From NCBI GenBank assembly GCA_003586115.2, contig QVOM02000116.1, forward strand, positions 34,437,946 through 34,501,945: DNA of 64,000 nt. The letters are read 5' to 3'. The notes under the pieces are model-generated. The model was not told where the DNA came from, made no database searches, and was given only the letters and a program-made list of their open reading frames with translations. This document shows, piece by piece, positions 12,590-22,474 of the stretch; positions within the stretch are counted from its first letter, which is position 1; every line of letters starts with the position of its first letter. This DNA comes from Salvator merianae (taxonomy: Eukaryota > Chordata > Lepidosauria > Squamata > Teiidae). Position numbers and translations under genes: made by a program.

Positions 12590-15060
12590 GATGAGTCTTG
12601 CTGGATCAGGCCACTGCCTATCTAGTCCAGCATTCTGTCCCACAGAGTGATCCACCAATTGCATCTGGCATTCTCAGGCAGAAGTCAAAGGCTTCAGTAG
12701 GTGAAGAAGTACCCTCGCCTATTCTCGACTCTCTGCAGATGATCTTGAGAGGCCTCCTGTCTGTTTCGCCACCCTGGAGGTGGCACCCTGGCATCTGCTG
12801 TAGTAGCCACTGATACACCTCTATCCCATTCTTAATTTGTCTATCCCTTTCTTAAAACTATCCAGGGTTCCTGTTGTTAACTGTCTCTTGTGGTAGTAAA
12901 TTCCATAGACTGAGGACCTCTGGGTGAAAAAATACTTCTCTTTGTCAGTCGTAACTCTCCTACCTATCAGTTTTCATAGAGTGACCCCTGATTCTAATGT
13001 TGTGTGATAGTGAAAAAAGTTTTCTCTATTCACTTTTCCCCCACCATGCATGATTTTATATACATCTATCAGGTTACCTCTTAAACAACATCTTCAAAGC
13101 TGAAAAGGCCTAGACGTTGCAGCCTGATCTTGTAAGGTAAACCAAAGAAATCTTGTAGCCCCTTGATCCTTCCGGTTGCCCTTTTCTGCCCTTTTTCCAC
13201 TTCCACAATATCATTTCTGAGGTGTGGTGGGCATTATTGTATACAATATTCCAATTACAGCCTCAAAATAGATTTATAAAGAGGCACAATGACACTTGCT
13301 GATTTATTTTCTATTTCCCTTCTAATTATCTATAGTATTGAACTTACCTTTTTCACTGCTACTGTGTGCTAGGTTGATACCTTCATTGTGCTGTCCACCA
13401 GAACCCCAAGATCCCTTTCCTGTTCTGACACAGGAAGCTCAGACCTCATCAGTTTATATTTGTAATTGGGTTCTTGATATGAATGTGCATAATTTTACAC
13501 TTATGAAGATTGAAGCACATTTGCCACTTTGTTCCTTCTCACTCATTGTCAAGAGATCCCTCTGGAGTGCAAACTCTTTCAGGTTTTACTGCTCTGAATA
13601 ATTCAGTGTCAACAGCAAACTTTCTATCTCACTGCTTACCCCTACTTCTTTGACTCACTCAAAGAATTCTACCAAGTTTGTAAGGCATGATTTACCTTTA
13701 CAGAAGCATGTTGATCTTCCTTCAGCAATGCTTGCTTTTCTATGCGTTTTGTAATTTTATCCTTAATGATGGCTTCCAATACTTTACCTGGAACAGATGT
13801 TAAGCTGACTAGCCCGTAATTTCTTGGAACACTGCTAGATCCTTTTTTTGGAGATTGGTGTTACATTTGCTACCTTCCAGTTTTCAGGCATGGAACTTGA
13901 TCTTAGGGAAAGGTTATCTATTTTTGCTAGAAGTTAAAAAATTCACATTTGGTTCTTTTAAGAATTCTTGGATGAATGCCATCTGGTCTCAGTAATTTGT
14001 TAGCACTTACTTTATTAAGACACATGAAGAGCTTCTCCTTGGTACCTCTATTCAATTTAATTCTTCTGATTCCTTCCCTGAAAAGCTGCAGGCATATGCC
14101 CTCTGTCTTCCTCATTGAAAGCAGAGGCAAAGAATTCATTTAGCCTCTCTGAAATCTCTATGAACTTTATAATTATTCCTTTCTGTCTGTTGTCATCTAA
14201 TGGTCTAACTGCTTTTCTGGTTGGATTCCTACTTCTGATGTACTTAAAGATATTCTTATTTCATTTGATGTTTTTAGCACTATGCTTCTCAAAATCCTTC
14301 TTAGCATTCATTCCAGATTGCCGCCTTACATTTGTTCTGCCAGAATTTATGTTCCTTCCTGTTCTCCTCATTAGGACAAGCTCTGCATTTTCTAAACCAG
14401 CTTTTCTAGCTTTTAATGACTTCCAGTAGAGCACTTGAAAGCCACACTGGTGTCCTCTTGGGCTTGGCAATGGCCTTTCTTCTTTTAGTTATGCGTTCTT
14501 GTAGACTGTCCATTATTATATTTGTAAATAGTCTTCATGGAGTGACTGGACTTTCACAGCTTTCCTCTTTAATTTCCTTTTTACTAGTTTCTTCATTTTG
14601 GGGAAGTTTTTTTAATGAAAGTTTAAGGTCTCTGTATTAGATTTTATTGGTAATTTACTGCTGTATTTAAGTTGAAGGTTATCACACTGTGGTCACTGTT
14701 CTCAATTAGATCAGCCACAATGACATTTTGTATCGGATCCTGATCATTACTGAGGATCAAGTCCAGGATCCACTTTTTCCTGGTTGGTTCACAACCATCT
14801 GCTCTAGCGAACAATCATTTAGAATGTCTCAGAATTTTGTCTGTCTCTAATGAGTTGAACAAGAGTTCACTCAGTCTGTTTGAGGGTAGTTGAAGCCCTC
14901 CCCCCCCATTATAATAACCCTTTCCCTTTCCTCTTTGAGCTCATTTACTCATCTCCTTTGGAAGTTTAGTGAAGAGCGCAATAGCATGTCCCTAGTATTA
15001 GACTTGCTTTCTGGCCTGGTATTCCTACCCACAATGCTTCTGTGAATGGGTCTGCTTCAT
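12590..15060 (-). repeat. CR1 LINE, long reverse-oriented copy
   Basis: Longest transposon in the window. From its 3' terminus at 12598 ('ctggatcaggccactgcctatctagtccagcattctgt') it runs back through CR1 3'UTR/ORF2 blocks. These include 'aaattccatagactgaggacctctgggtgaaaaaatacttctctttg', 'gctgaaaaggcctagacgttgcagcctgatcttg', 'ccccttgatccttccggttgccc' and 'aaccccaagatccctttcc'. On the reverse strand, 'LRPDGIHPRILK' at about 14020-13950 is the CR1/L2-group reverse transcriptase motif (normally SPGPDGIHP.VLK). The far end (14650-15060) corresponds to the endonuclease region. Many frameshifts and stops; dead. Confidence 0.85.
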
Positions 15061-15289
15061 CTAGACATTAAAGTTCATAAGATTCTGTCTCTTATGTCAA
15101 AGTGTGTGTGTGCATCATGATGTGGTTGGTGCAAACGCCATGTTTTCTATTAATGAAAATGGAGCTCACACCTTTAGTGCAAGTTCCGTTGCTGAAAATG
15201 GTCCTTAGCACTGACTAGTCCAGATCCCTGTATACTTGTTTCACATGTCCAGCTGGTGAAAAAAGCACATTGCATATCATTAGTCTGTT

Positions 15290-15990
15290 TGCTAGTGTTT
15301 ACTGTGTATGGGTATATATTTTTTGGTATATGTGGATGTCTGTGTGCATGCACATGTATTCTGGTGTATTTCCTTTTTTGTGCATCATCTTTTTCCCCTG
15401 TTCACACTTTCTGAAAAAAATGACTTACAGTTATGTGATGTCAGGGCTCTCCTACCATCCCATCCTGTCCACGCACCATATTCCATCTTCATTTTGTATA
15501 GAATTCATTGGAGGTAAGATGCAGTCTTCTTCCTACCATTCCTGCTGAGATTTGCCATTGACCTCCTGCTTGAGGTGTGGATTGGGGTATTGGCATCTTT
15601 GATTGCATCTTCTGTTTCAGTACTACAGTCTGCAAAAATCCTTTATCTGAATGTGGGTGTATATTGTTGCAGGGATTTTGTGTGGCATTTATGTATTTCT
15701 GCATTGCAGTCTGTGAAAAACCTTTGTCCAGGTTTGGGAAGCTGACAGTTGTGTGTTTCAGCACTGCAGTCTGTGAAAAACTCCTGTCTGCTGTGTGGGT
15801 GAGCATCTTGGCTGGTAGCTGTGTGGTACAGATTTCAAGCAAGGTATCTGTGTGTTTTAGTAGTGCCCCCATGGTAGATCCTTTCTGCAAATTTCTTTCC
15901 TCCATTGTCTTGTATGGAGAGGTCAATTCCCTGTTCAAGTCAATGTTAGTTCTCAGGCAGATCAGTCAACCAAGTCAATTTAATTTTCAG
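15290..15990. repeat. unassigned dispersed repeat, copy 1
   Basis: Shares, in the same order, several blocks with the reverse complement of 24755-25740 and with 55800-56420. The blocks are: a GT-rich start; 'tcagggctctcctaccatcccatcctgtcc'; units containing 'cagcactgcagtctgtgaaaaacctttgtcc' (GTCTG at 15628, 15709 and 15769, plus a weaker one near 15830); 'ccatggtagatcc'; and 'tatggagaggtcaattccctgttcaagtcaatgttagttctcaggcagatcagt'. Reverse-strand frames encode a repeated 'GFSQTAV-LKH' peptide, but the unit spacing (81 and 60 bp) differs from copy 2. I cannot name the family. Confidence 0.75.
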
Positions 15991-15999
15991 TTGGTTAGT

Positions 16000-17480
16000 C
16001 AATCCAGCTTGAGTTAGCGGAGTTCCTGGCTGAACGAACCCCTGCATCTACACTGAAGTCAGTTGGTCTGTTTACGCCTTTTCTGTTTATATACCACTTT
16101 CCAAGAATGGAACCTCCATGTATATTGAGGGATGAGAGCAGTTTTAAAAAAAAGGCCAGTGGACTATGTACTACAAAAAACAATTATGCAGTGATCATTG
16201 TTTCTTTGTTTTCTGTTCTTGTTATACGAGTTGCTTGTTTTGTATTGTTATCACATTATTTTCTCAGTTTTTTTCTTATTAAAGTTAACTGTTACCATTA
16301 ACTAGAATGAGATAGTTTTGTTAAGTGAAACATCCATTTCTGTGTTGTTTTAAGTGCCTGTTAAAACAGTAACGTGAAGTTCTTTTTCTCCAAACTAAAA
16401 GCTATCTTAGACTTTATGAATAATTTACAGGACAGTAAGTTATATTAGAATGTTCTCCACAGATTCATTTATAGCAGATAGTAGTCTTTTGTGGAGAATT
16501 CTATTTGAAGGCCTGCATGTTCTATTGATTGGATGAAATTCAAGGTTATAGTGAGTTTTCACTAGCTCCGTGAAAACTTTGTAGGTGCCTGCAGGAGGTT
16601 GATAGGTCAGTAGTTCCTCACGTTCCTTTTATTACAGTTGTCTGTAGCAAAATAATACTATTGCTCTGCTGCTAAGACTCTTTACAATTATTTCTGTGAT
16701 TGACTTTCCTGGATTCTGTCTGTGACTGTGTAATATAAAGATCTGCCTGCCTTCCACTTTAGGTGAATTGTTCCTTAAGATACACGGCCTTCTTTTTTAC
16801 TGAGTGCCAAGTCAAATGGAACTGCCAGTTGTCATTCAGAAAATTTAGACAGATTAATTTCCCTATAGTTTCTCTGACTGTAAAATATTCTGGATAATAG
16901 ACTTGGCCTTTTGATTAAGTGTTGATAATGGAGAGAATAAGTGACAACTTAGAATCACCATTAAAGGTCATGATGTAGTAAAGACAGTACTAACATCAAC
17001 AACCATCAAGCTTCTGCTGAAAAGCTCCAGGACAGATGAAGTTGAATGACCAGCACTTTCTGATGCAATCTGATCTGTTTTCAAAAAGTTTATATTGTAT
17101 TGTTAATAAGTTCTTCCTAGCATTTAAAATTAAAATAATTTATTTTAGGCCTTACCCTTTGAAGCAATAGCAAATTATATAAATAATAAAATAAATAAAT
17201 ATTGCTTATTCTTTTCTGGCTGTATTCCAGTTTGCATATACTTTTAGGAAACTCTCGTGCCTATAACTTGATTGCAGTACTCTAGGAGAGATTCAGCAAA
17301 AAGAAAATAGAATGATTCCAAAAAGGCTCCTTTAAGTAGTTTACAAATGCTCTTGAACTCTTTAAGAGTCATTGTACAAAAGGAAACAGGACTGTGGGGA
17401 AGAAGAAAAACCTAAAAAAACCCAAGCTCAGATACTATTTCTTAGTAACTGAGTTTTATTATGACTTGTTATAAGTCAAA
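16000..17480. other. intronic sequence, nothing recognised
   Basis: AT-rich unassigned sequence, with a short A/T tetranucleotide-like run near 17178-17200. No coding or structural signal. Confidence 0.4.
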
Positions 17481-17484
17481 GGGC

Positions 17485-17850
17485 CTTTCCAGATGTGCCA
17501 TTACTGTGGACAAGAAGGGGCCTGTTGGCCTCCTTTCTACATGCTGGTGGAGTTTAAGGAGTCCCCTCCACATCCAAGTACTCTCTGTCCATTATAGCAC
17601 GAGGGACCCATTTGTGTGGCGCAATAAGGCCGGTTGCTGAAATGGCTCCACTGGGAGCTCCGAAGGCCTTTGGAGCATTCGGAACCCCCCTGCACTGGCT
17701 TTGAAGCTAGCGCAAGCTCCATAACTGGTGCAAGGGCTGGTGCAGAACAGGCCATCTCAATGTGGATGGCCTTGTTCCACGTAGAAGCAGTCCGTCACGC
17801 CTGGGACAGATTGCTTATCCTCGTACAGGGTAGGCCGTAAAGTGCAAGTG
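17485..17850. repeat. GC- and CpG-rich insertion, possible DNA transposon
   Basis: An abrupt island of GC- and CpG-richer sequence in AT-rich intron. CpG sites include 'cattcgg', 'tagcgc', 'gtccgtcacgcc' and 'cctcgtacag'. It begins near 'gggcctttccagatgtgcc' and ends near 'gtacagggtaggccgtaa'. Retained CpGs suggest a younger insertion than the surrounding repeats. I see no clear terminal inverted repeats or coding frame. A non-autonomous DNA transposon or other SINE-like element is possible. Confidence 0.4.
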
Positions 17851-17999
17851 CAAAAACTACCAAAGTAAAAAGAAGAAGCCTAGTGTGGCTGAACCTGTGA
17901 AAATTACCTGCAGTTCTGTCTCTCCCTGTTTGTAGAACATGATGAAACAGCTGCTGATAAGTTATAGCTGAAGTGTAAAGATGAAGCTAACCTTTTTGG

Positions 18000-18440
18000 T
18001 TGTTGCATTTCATTGCTAATCAGTCATATTTGCATGTAGTCTCTTAAAACTCCTAGATCTTTTTCACATGTATAGCAGTCAATTCTGGTGCTTCATATTT
18101 ATGCACCTGATTCCTTCATTAGATGCAGAATTTTTTATTTGTCTATTTTAAAATTCATTTTATATTTGTTGGCCCAATTCTGTATCTGTTTGATGGGCCA
18201 TTGTATGAAACAGGATGCTGAACTAGAAGGGCGGTAGCCTGTTCTAGCAGGCCTCCTCTTTTGTTCTGTTGGAATCCTTTTTTATTTAGTCCTGTTTCCA
18301 ATATTTGATTATTTCACGCAGTTTTGTATTATCTGCATTTATACAGAAGATCATTTATAAAGATGTTCTGCAAGAGTTTGACACTGGAACAGATTACCAG
18401 GGGATCTGCTCTTCCTTGTGGAATGTAGATTGCTTTAACT
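18000..18440 (-). repeat. CR1-like LINE fragment (reverse) with nested insertion
   Basis: 'actcctagatctttttcacatgta', 'aaaattcattttatatttgttggcccaattctgtatctg', 'cagttttgtattatctgcattta' and 'gatcatttataaagatgttctgcaagag' follow the order of a known CR1-group LINE in reverse orientation. The order is interrupted at 18192-18275 by the 3' end of another CR1. Confidence 0.65.
18192..18275 (+). repeat. CR1 3' end nested inside older LINE
   Basis: 'gatgggccattgtatgaaacaggatgctgaactagaagggc…gttctagcaggcctcctcttttgttct' is the forward CR1 3' terminus. It splits the surrounding reverse-oriented LINE between 'ctgtatctgttt' and 'ggaatccttttttatttag'. Confidence 0.75.
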
Positions 18441-19023
18441 AAAGTTTCTGCTTTCCACACGTGGATTTTTATCAGAAAGTGTAAGTGGGAGAAAAGGAGG
18501 AGGACTGTGAAAAGATTCGTATAATAGAAGTCTCCCCCCCACTTTAAAGTATGTTTATTAACTTAGATAAAACGTGAATTGATGAATGAGAATTTTCCAG
18601 GCAGATGGAAGGTCAGATATGCAAAGTGTTTAATTCTCTTCAGCCTCCAAACCCTTATGGTTTTTGTTGACCAGAGAAGTGGAAGAGGCATTTTTACTTT
18701 TTTTTTTTTGGCTTGTCCACTTCAGGCTATTTTAGCTGAAAAAAATTATTGGTTCCTGCTGATAATTCCTTGCATAAACTATGTAATGTGTGAACCACCA
18801 AAAACCTATAATGCCTCCCTTTTCCTGTTTTACAAGCACAGTGTGGATTTGAGTGCTAGCTGTCTCATGGTGAGATTGTAGTCAGCTATGAAAAGGAGGC
18901 TGAAACTGGGAGAGATAATGAGAAGAAATCTTGGGTTTTTTGTGTATTTTTGTCTTGCAGATACCTGAAGTTTAGATGGTTGGTATTTTTCCAGTCTTAT
19001 GGAGTAAGATAAATAAAAAATGT

Positions 19024-19149
19024 ACATGAGAAATATTGTGGGCTAACTTACGGGTTAATCCTATCATGACTCTCAAATTAAAATTTACATGAGAAATATT
19101 GTGGGCTAACTCATGAGTTAATCCTATCATGCCTCTGTTCACTAAAAAA
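19024..19149. repeat. two-unit tandem duplication, 63 bp
   Basis: 'acatgagaaatattgtgggctaact' starts at 19024 and again at 19087. Each is followed by 'gttaatcctatcatg', and both copies are nearly identical. A simple local duplication in the intron. Confidence 0.85.
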
Positions 19150-19699
19150 TGTGGCCCAGCAGAATGCAAAGATGAGCTTTGGGAGAGGTGCTAAGATAAC
19201 TCTTACATCTGCAAAAGATATTCAGAAATATCTTTTGTGCTCTTTTGTTACTGACTTTGAACATGCAGATAGCCCTGTTGAGAGACACTTATCCCCAGAC
19301 TCTGCCTCTATGTGGAATAAAAGCTGATGAGAGATACTGGTTCCATTAGCTGCTTGGGAACATCCTGTTTTTCTGTGGTTCACACACTCATCCAAAGTCA
19401 GCAGCAATGAAGCCTGGCTACTGATAAATCTTACATTCACCATTTGAATCCATATCCCATAAGAATAGATGTGTTTTTCTCTCCCTTCTGACCTTTTCTG
19501 AGGTGGGTGATCCTGCATATGCAAAACGTCAAAAGTAACCCTCCCTTTCTGGTTTTTTTTTTAATGTGTAGAAATACATTAGGATATCCCCATTTCACCC
19601 CCCCTGTTCTTCTGTTTCCCAAAAGCAACTCTGTGACTATTCCCTATAATAGATAACTTTGATGTTGTCCAGTTCACAAGGTTGTGAGTTAATGAAAAT

Positions 19700-20030
19700 T
19701 CCCCATTGCAGCACAGAATCCTTTTGGAGGTATGGTTTTGCAATGGCTCTAGAACTAGCTCCAAGATAGAATCCAAAGCATATGCATGGGAGGGGGGGAT
19801 TTTGTTTGTCTCCTTGGGAGCCCATCTGTGGAGTTCCTCAGGGGTCAGTCTTATCTCCCGTGCTTTTCAACATCTTTATGAAATTGCTAGGTATGCTTAT
19901 CAGGAGGTTTGGAGTTTTTAGTGTCACCAGTACACAGATGACCCTCAGCTCTACATTTCTCTTCCAACTGCATCAGATGGAGCAGTGCAGGTATTTGTTT
20001 GGAGGTAGACCAGTAGATTGAAACTCAACC
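19700..20030 (+). repeat. L2-type LINE reverse transcriptase fragment
   Basis: The frame at 19782-20021 encodes 'CGVPQGSVLSPVLFNIFMK', then 'LIRRFGV'. A shifted frame holds 'YTDDPQLYISLP', a decayed form of the catalytic YADDTQLY motif of L2 reverse transcriptases. Frames are broken and the first catalytic D context is altered, so it is dead. Confidence 0.85.
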
Positions 20031-20995
20031 AAAGAGGACAGTGGTGTCTTGTGCTGGGCAGCATCAGAGGTCTGGGTAAATAGCCCTGTTGAAGATGGTA
20101 CAGCATTCTTGGTTGACTCCTTTTCCTTCCTCTCAGTTTTAGGCAATTAAAGGATTGCTTTGTGAGTATATGACTACAGCAATATCTGTTATGAGTTGTA
20201 GTAGTGTGATATTGTGGTGAGCTAGAGATTCACGCAACTGATTAATAGAGTTAATATAGTTTGGACATCAAGACTAGCTAAAATTTGAGGGCCTTTAATC
20301 AAATGGCTTTAGAACTATGAAATGTGGTGTTTGTTACTGTGTTCCCTAGTTACAGGTTCAACTCTGTGGTATTTGTTGGTTTCTTAAACTTTCTTCATAC
20401 AGATCATTTTTCTAAAACTCTGAGATATTGCACTACAAACAACTTAAGTTATTTGGTCTCTTTGCTTGAAATCCCAAACAAGTCATGTCGAAAATCACCA
20501 TTAGTGTTCTGTATGTTTTATCTACCTCTTTATCATTTTTGGAAATAATGCAAATAGAGGTTAGCCACCTGGTGTGCTACTATAACTAGTATTTTAGTCC
20601 CTAGCAATATACTTAGTTACTATCTCCTATGCTTTTAATTTGTATATGTCTTAGTCTTTTTGCTTGTTAATACAGCATGGAAAAAACAAGGAATGATGGA
20701 AGTTTTAGTTCCAGAATTCCTGAAGGGTTGTTGGACAAAGAACAAATAATTGTTAAGTTTGTTCTGAAGCATGGTCCTATCTCATATAATCTGCTCTATT
20801 TTCCAGGCCAACAAAACAGACTTTTCAGATTCCCCAGTACCATTTTCAACAATAAATGAGTACATCCTCAAGAATTCCCTCCTGTTTTCTAATTTTGTGT
20901 AGGGTACTTGGCAGTCAGATACAAAGTGACAAATCACACACTGTCTTCCATCTGGCTTGATTTGTACCTTAAATAAAATATTTCCTAGTCTAACC
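20031..20995. other. intronic sequence, nothing recognised
   Basis: AT-rich sequence. I checked the 60-codon frame at 20677-20859 as a possible exon. It lacks a good acceptor directly upstream and resembles no AF10 sequence I know. Confidence 0.4.
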
Positions 20996-20999
20996 TTTG

Positions 21000-21095
21000 C
21001 TAACCTGATGACCTCCAGGTGTTTTGGACTGCATCTCCCATCAGTACTGATAGAAATTGTGATCAAAAACATCTGGAAAGCACAATAATGAAGGC
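21000..21095. repeat. palindromic 'ggactgcatctcccat' repeat
   Basis: 'ctccaggtgttttggactgcatctcccatcagtactg…gatcaaaaacatctggaaagc' has inverted-repeat arms typical of a short hairpin-forming repeat common in squamates. Related copies lie at 31345-31460 and 31630-31765. Confidence 0.55.
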
Positions 21096-21704
21096 AGGTC
21101 CAGACCAACAAAAGAGCCTGCAATATTGCACTTATGATTTTATAAGGCCAAGTCAGATTTCTGACTTATTTAGCAGCTCCCATGCAGGAGGGATAGTTAC
21201 ACCTCTTTGAGCCTGAATCCTTCACTATTTAGAGAAGCACAGCAGTACTCTGACATTGTGTCAACTTCCTAGTAGATAAGTCTTCAACATTTGCAAAGTA
21301 CTCCCAGAAAACCCCCCAAACCTTCTTAGGCTGGAGGCCTGGTTTATCCTTTGGCAAAGTATACAAGGCCAGTGGTGGTCCTAATCATAGTCATGAAGGG
21401 GATTGCCAGTAGATCTGCTTGACCAGTTATGTTTTAGATCCCTGCTTAGTTTTCCAAAACAAACAATGAAAGGGCTGATATGCAGATTTAGAGTGGTCAC
21501 TAGCCCTTTTTGGGAGCTGACTCTCATTTTTTTAGAATACGTTTTTATTAGGGATGTCTGAAATAGCTTGAAAGGCTGTGCTAAGTAGTGCTCTGACACT
21601 ATTAGGGAGTCTGCATTTACCTTGTTTCTGGGAGGGATTAGAGTGTAGGCTTGTGCTCACCAAGAAGTACCGCAGTCTATGGAGAAAGGGTGGAGCAGCA
21701 ACTG

Positions 21705-22040
21705 GAGCTTTTTTTTTTTTTTTTGAAATATAATAATAAGTTTATCTGTATTATACAACAAACTACATTCTCACAAAATACATTTAACATATTATTACAA
21801 TTACTATTAATACATTAGAAATTTTCCTCCCTCTCTTCCCCCTCAACAGCAGAAACGTTGTATATCTTAGTAGGACCAAATTCTAATTGTTTTCATAATT
21901 TCTTCTTTCAGTTTTCCTGAAACGTCTTTCTTTAACATCCATGCTTTTGGTTCACAAATCTCTTAAAAAAACAAAACACCCCCCCCCCCAAAACCAGGAA
22001 TAAAAGTTAATTTGTGACAGGTAGAATTAATAGATTTTTA
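21705..22040 (-). repeat. possible L1-type 3' end with poly(A), reverse
   Basis: A run of T at 21708-21724 is followed by 'gaaatataataataagtttatctgtattatac' and a pyrimidine-rich 'ttttcctccctctcttccccctc' block. This order (poly(A), A/T-rich 3'UTR, purine tract on the reverse strand) resembles an L1-type LINE inserted in reverse. A C-run lies at 21979-21989. Assignment is tentative. Confidence 0.4.
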
Positions 22041-22292
22041 AAAAACTGATTAAATAAATGTTTTTTAAAATGTTTCTCAGTTTATAATTATGGCCCTCTA
22101 ACCAAAACAGAAAGGTTCTGCCCACAAAAATGGTTAAACTTTTTGTAATAACTTTATCCCTTTCATATGTCTTACTGAGTTAAGTGATTATTTTATATAA
22201 AGTGCAATACATGGCCTTAATTTGTTTCAACATTTATGGTACTAATATAGTTCATGAATCTAGAAAGATTTTTATATGTGCTTTTTCCCCAG

Positions 22293-22474
22293 GCATTTAT
22301 AGCAGTAACGATGTAACAGTGTCATTTCCGAACGTAGTATCTGGCTCAGGATCTAGTACCCCTGTTTCCAGTTCACATTTACCTCAGCAGTCTTCTGGTG
22401 GCCATGTGCAGCAAGTGGGAACTTTGTCTCCATCTTCTACACCTTCCCTAACCACAACTGTTACAACAACTCAG
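22293..22474 (+). CDS. MLLT10: MLLT10 exon a (Ser/Thr-rich)
   Basis: Acceptor 'ctttttccccag' and donor 'CAG|gtaggt'. The exon starts with two bases of a split Gly codon and ends in phase 0. It encodes IYSSNDVTVSFPNVVSGSGS followed by a Ser/Gln/Thr-rich stretch, close to AF10 but with a Thr-rich end in place of the Ala-rich end I recall in human. No folded domain is expected. The preceding exon must end in phase 1 and was not found in 1-22292. Confidence 0.94.

Noticed and set aside
15489..15938. 149-codon reverse frame with repeated GFSQTAVLKH-like peptide, superficially zinc-finger-like
   Set aside because: It comes from a dispersed repeat whose unit spacing varies (60, 74, 81 bp). No CxxC…HxxxH zinc ligands are present.
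20677..20859. possible extra upstream MLLT10 exon
   Set aside because: No acceptable flanking splice pair in the required phase and no resemblance to AF10 that I know.
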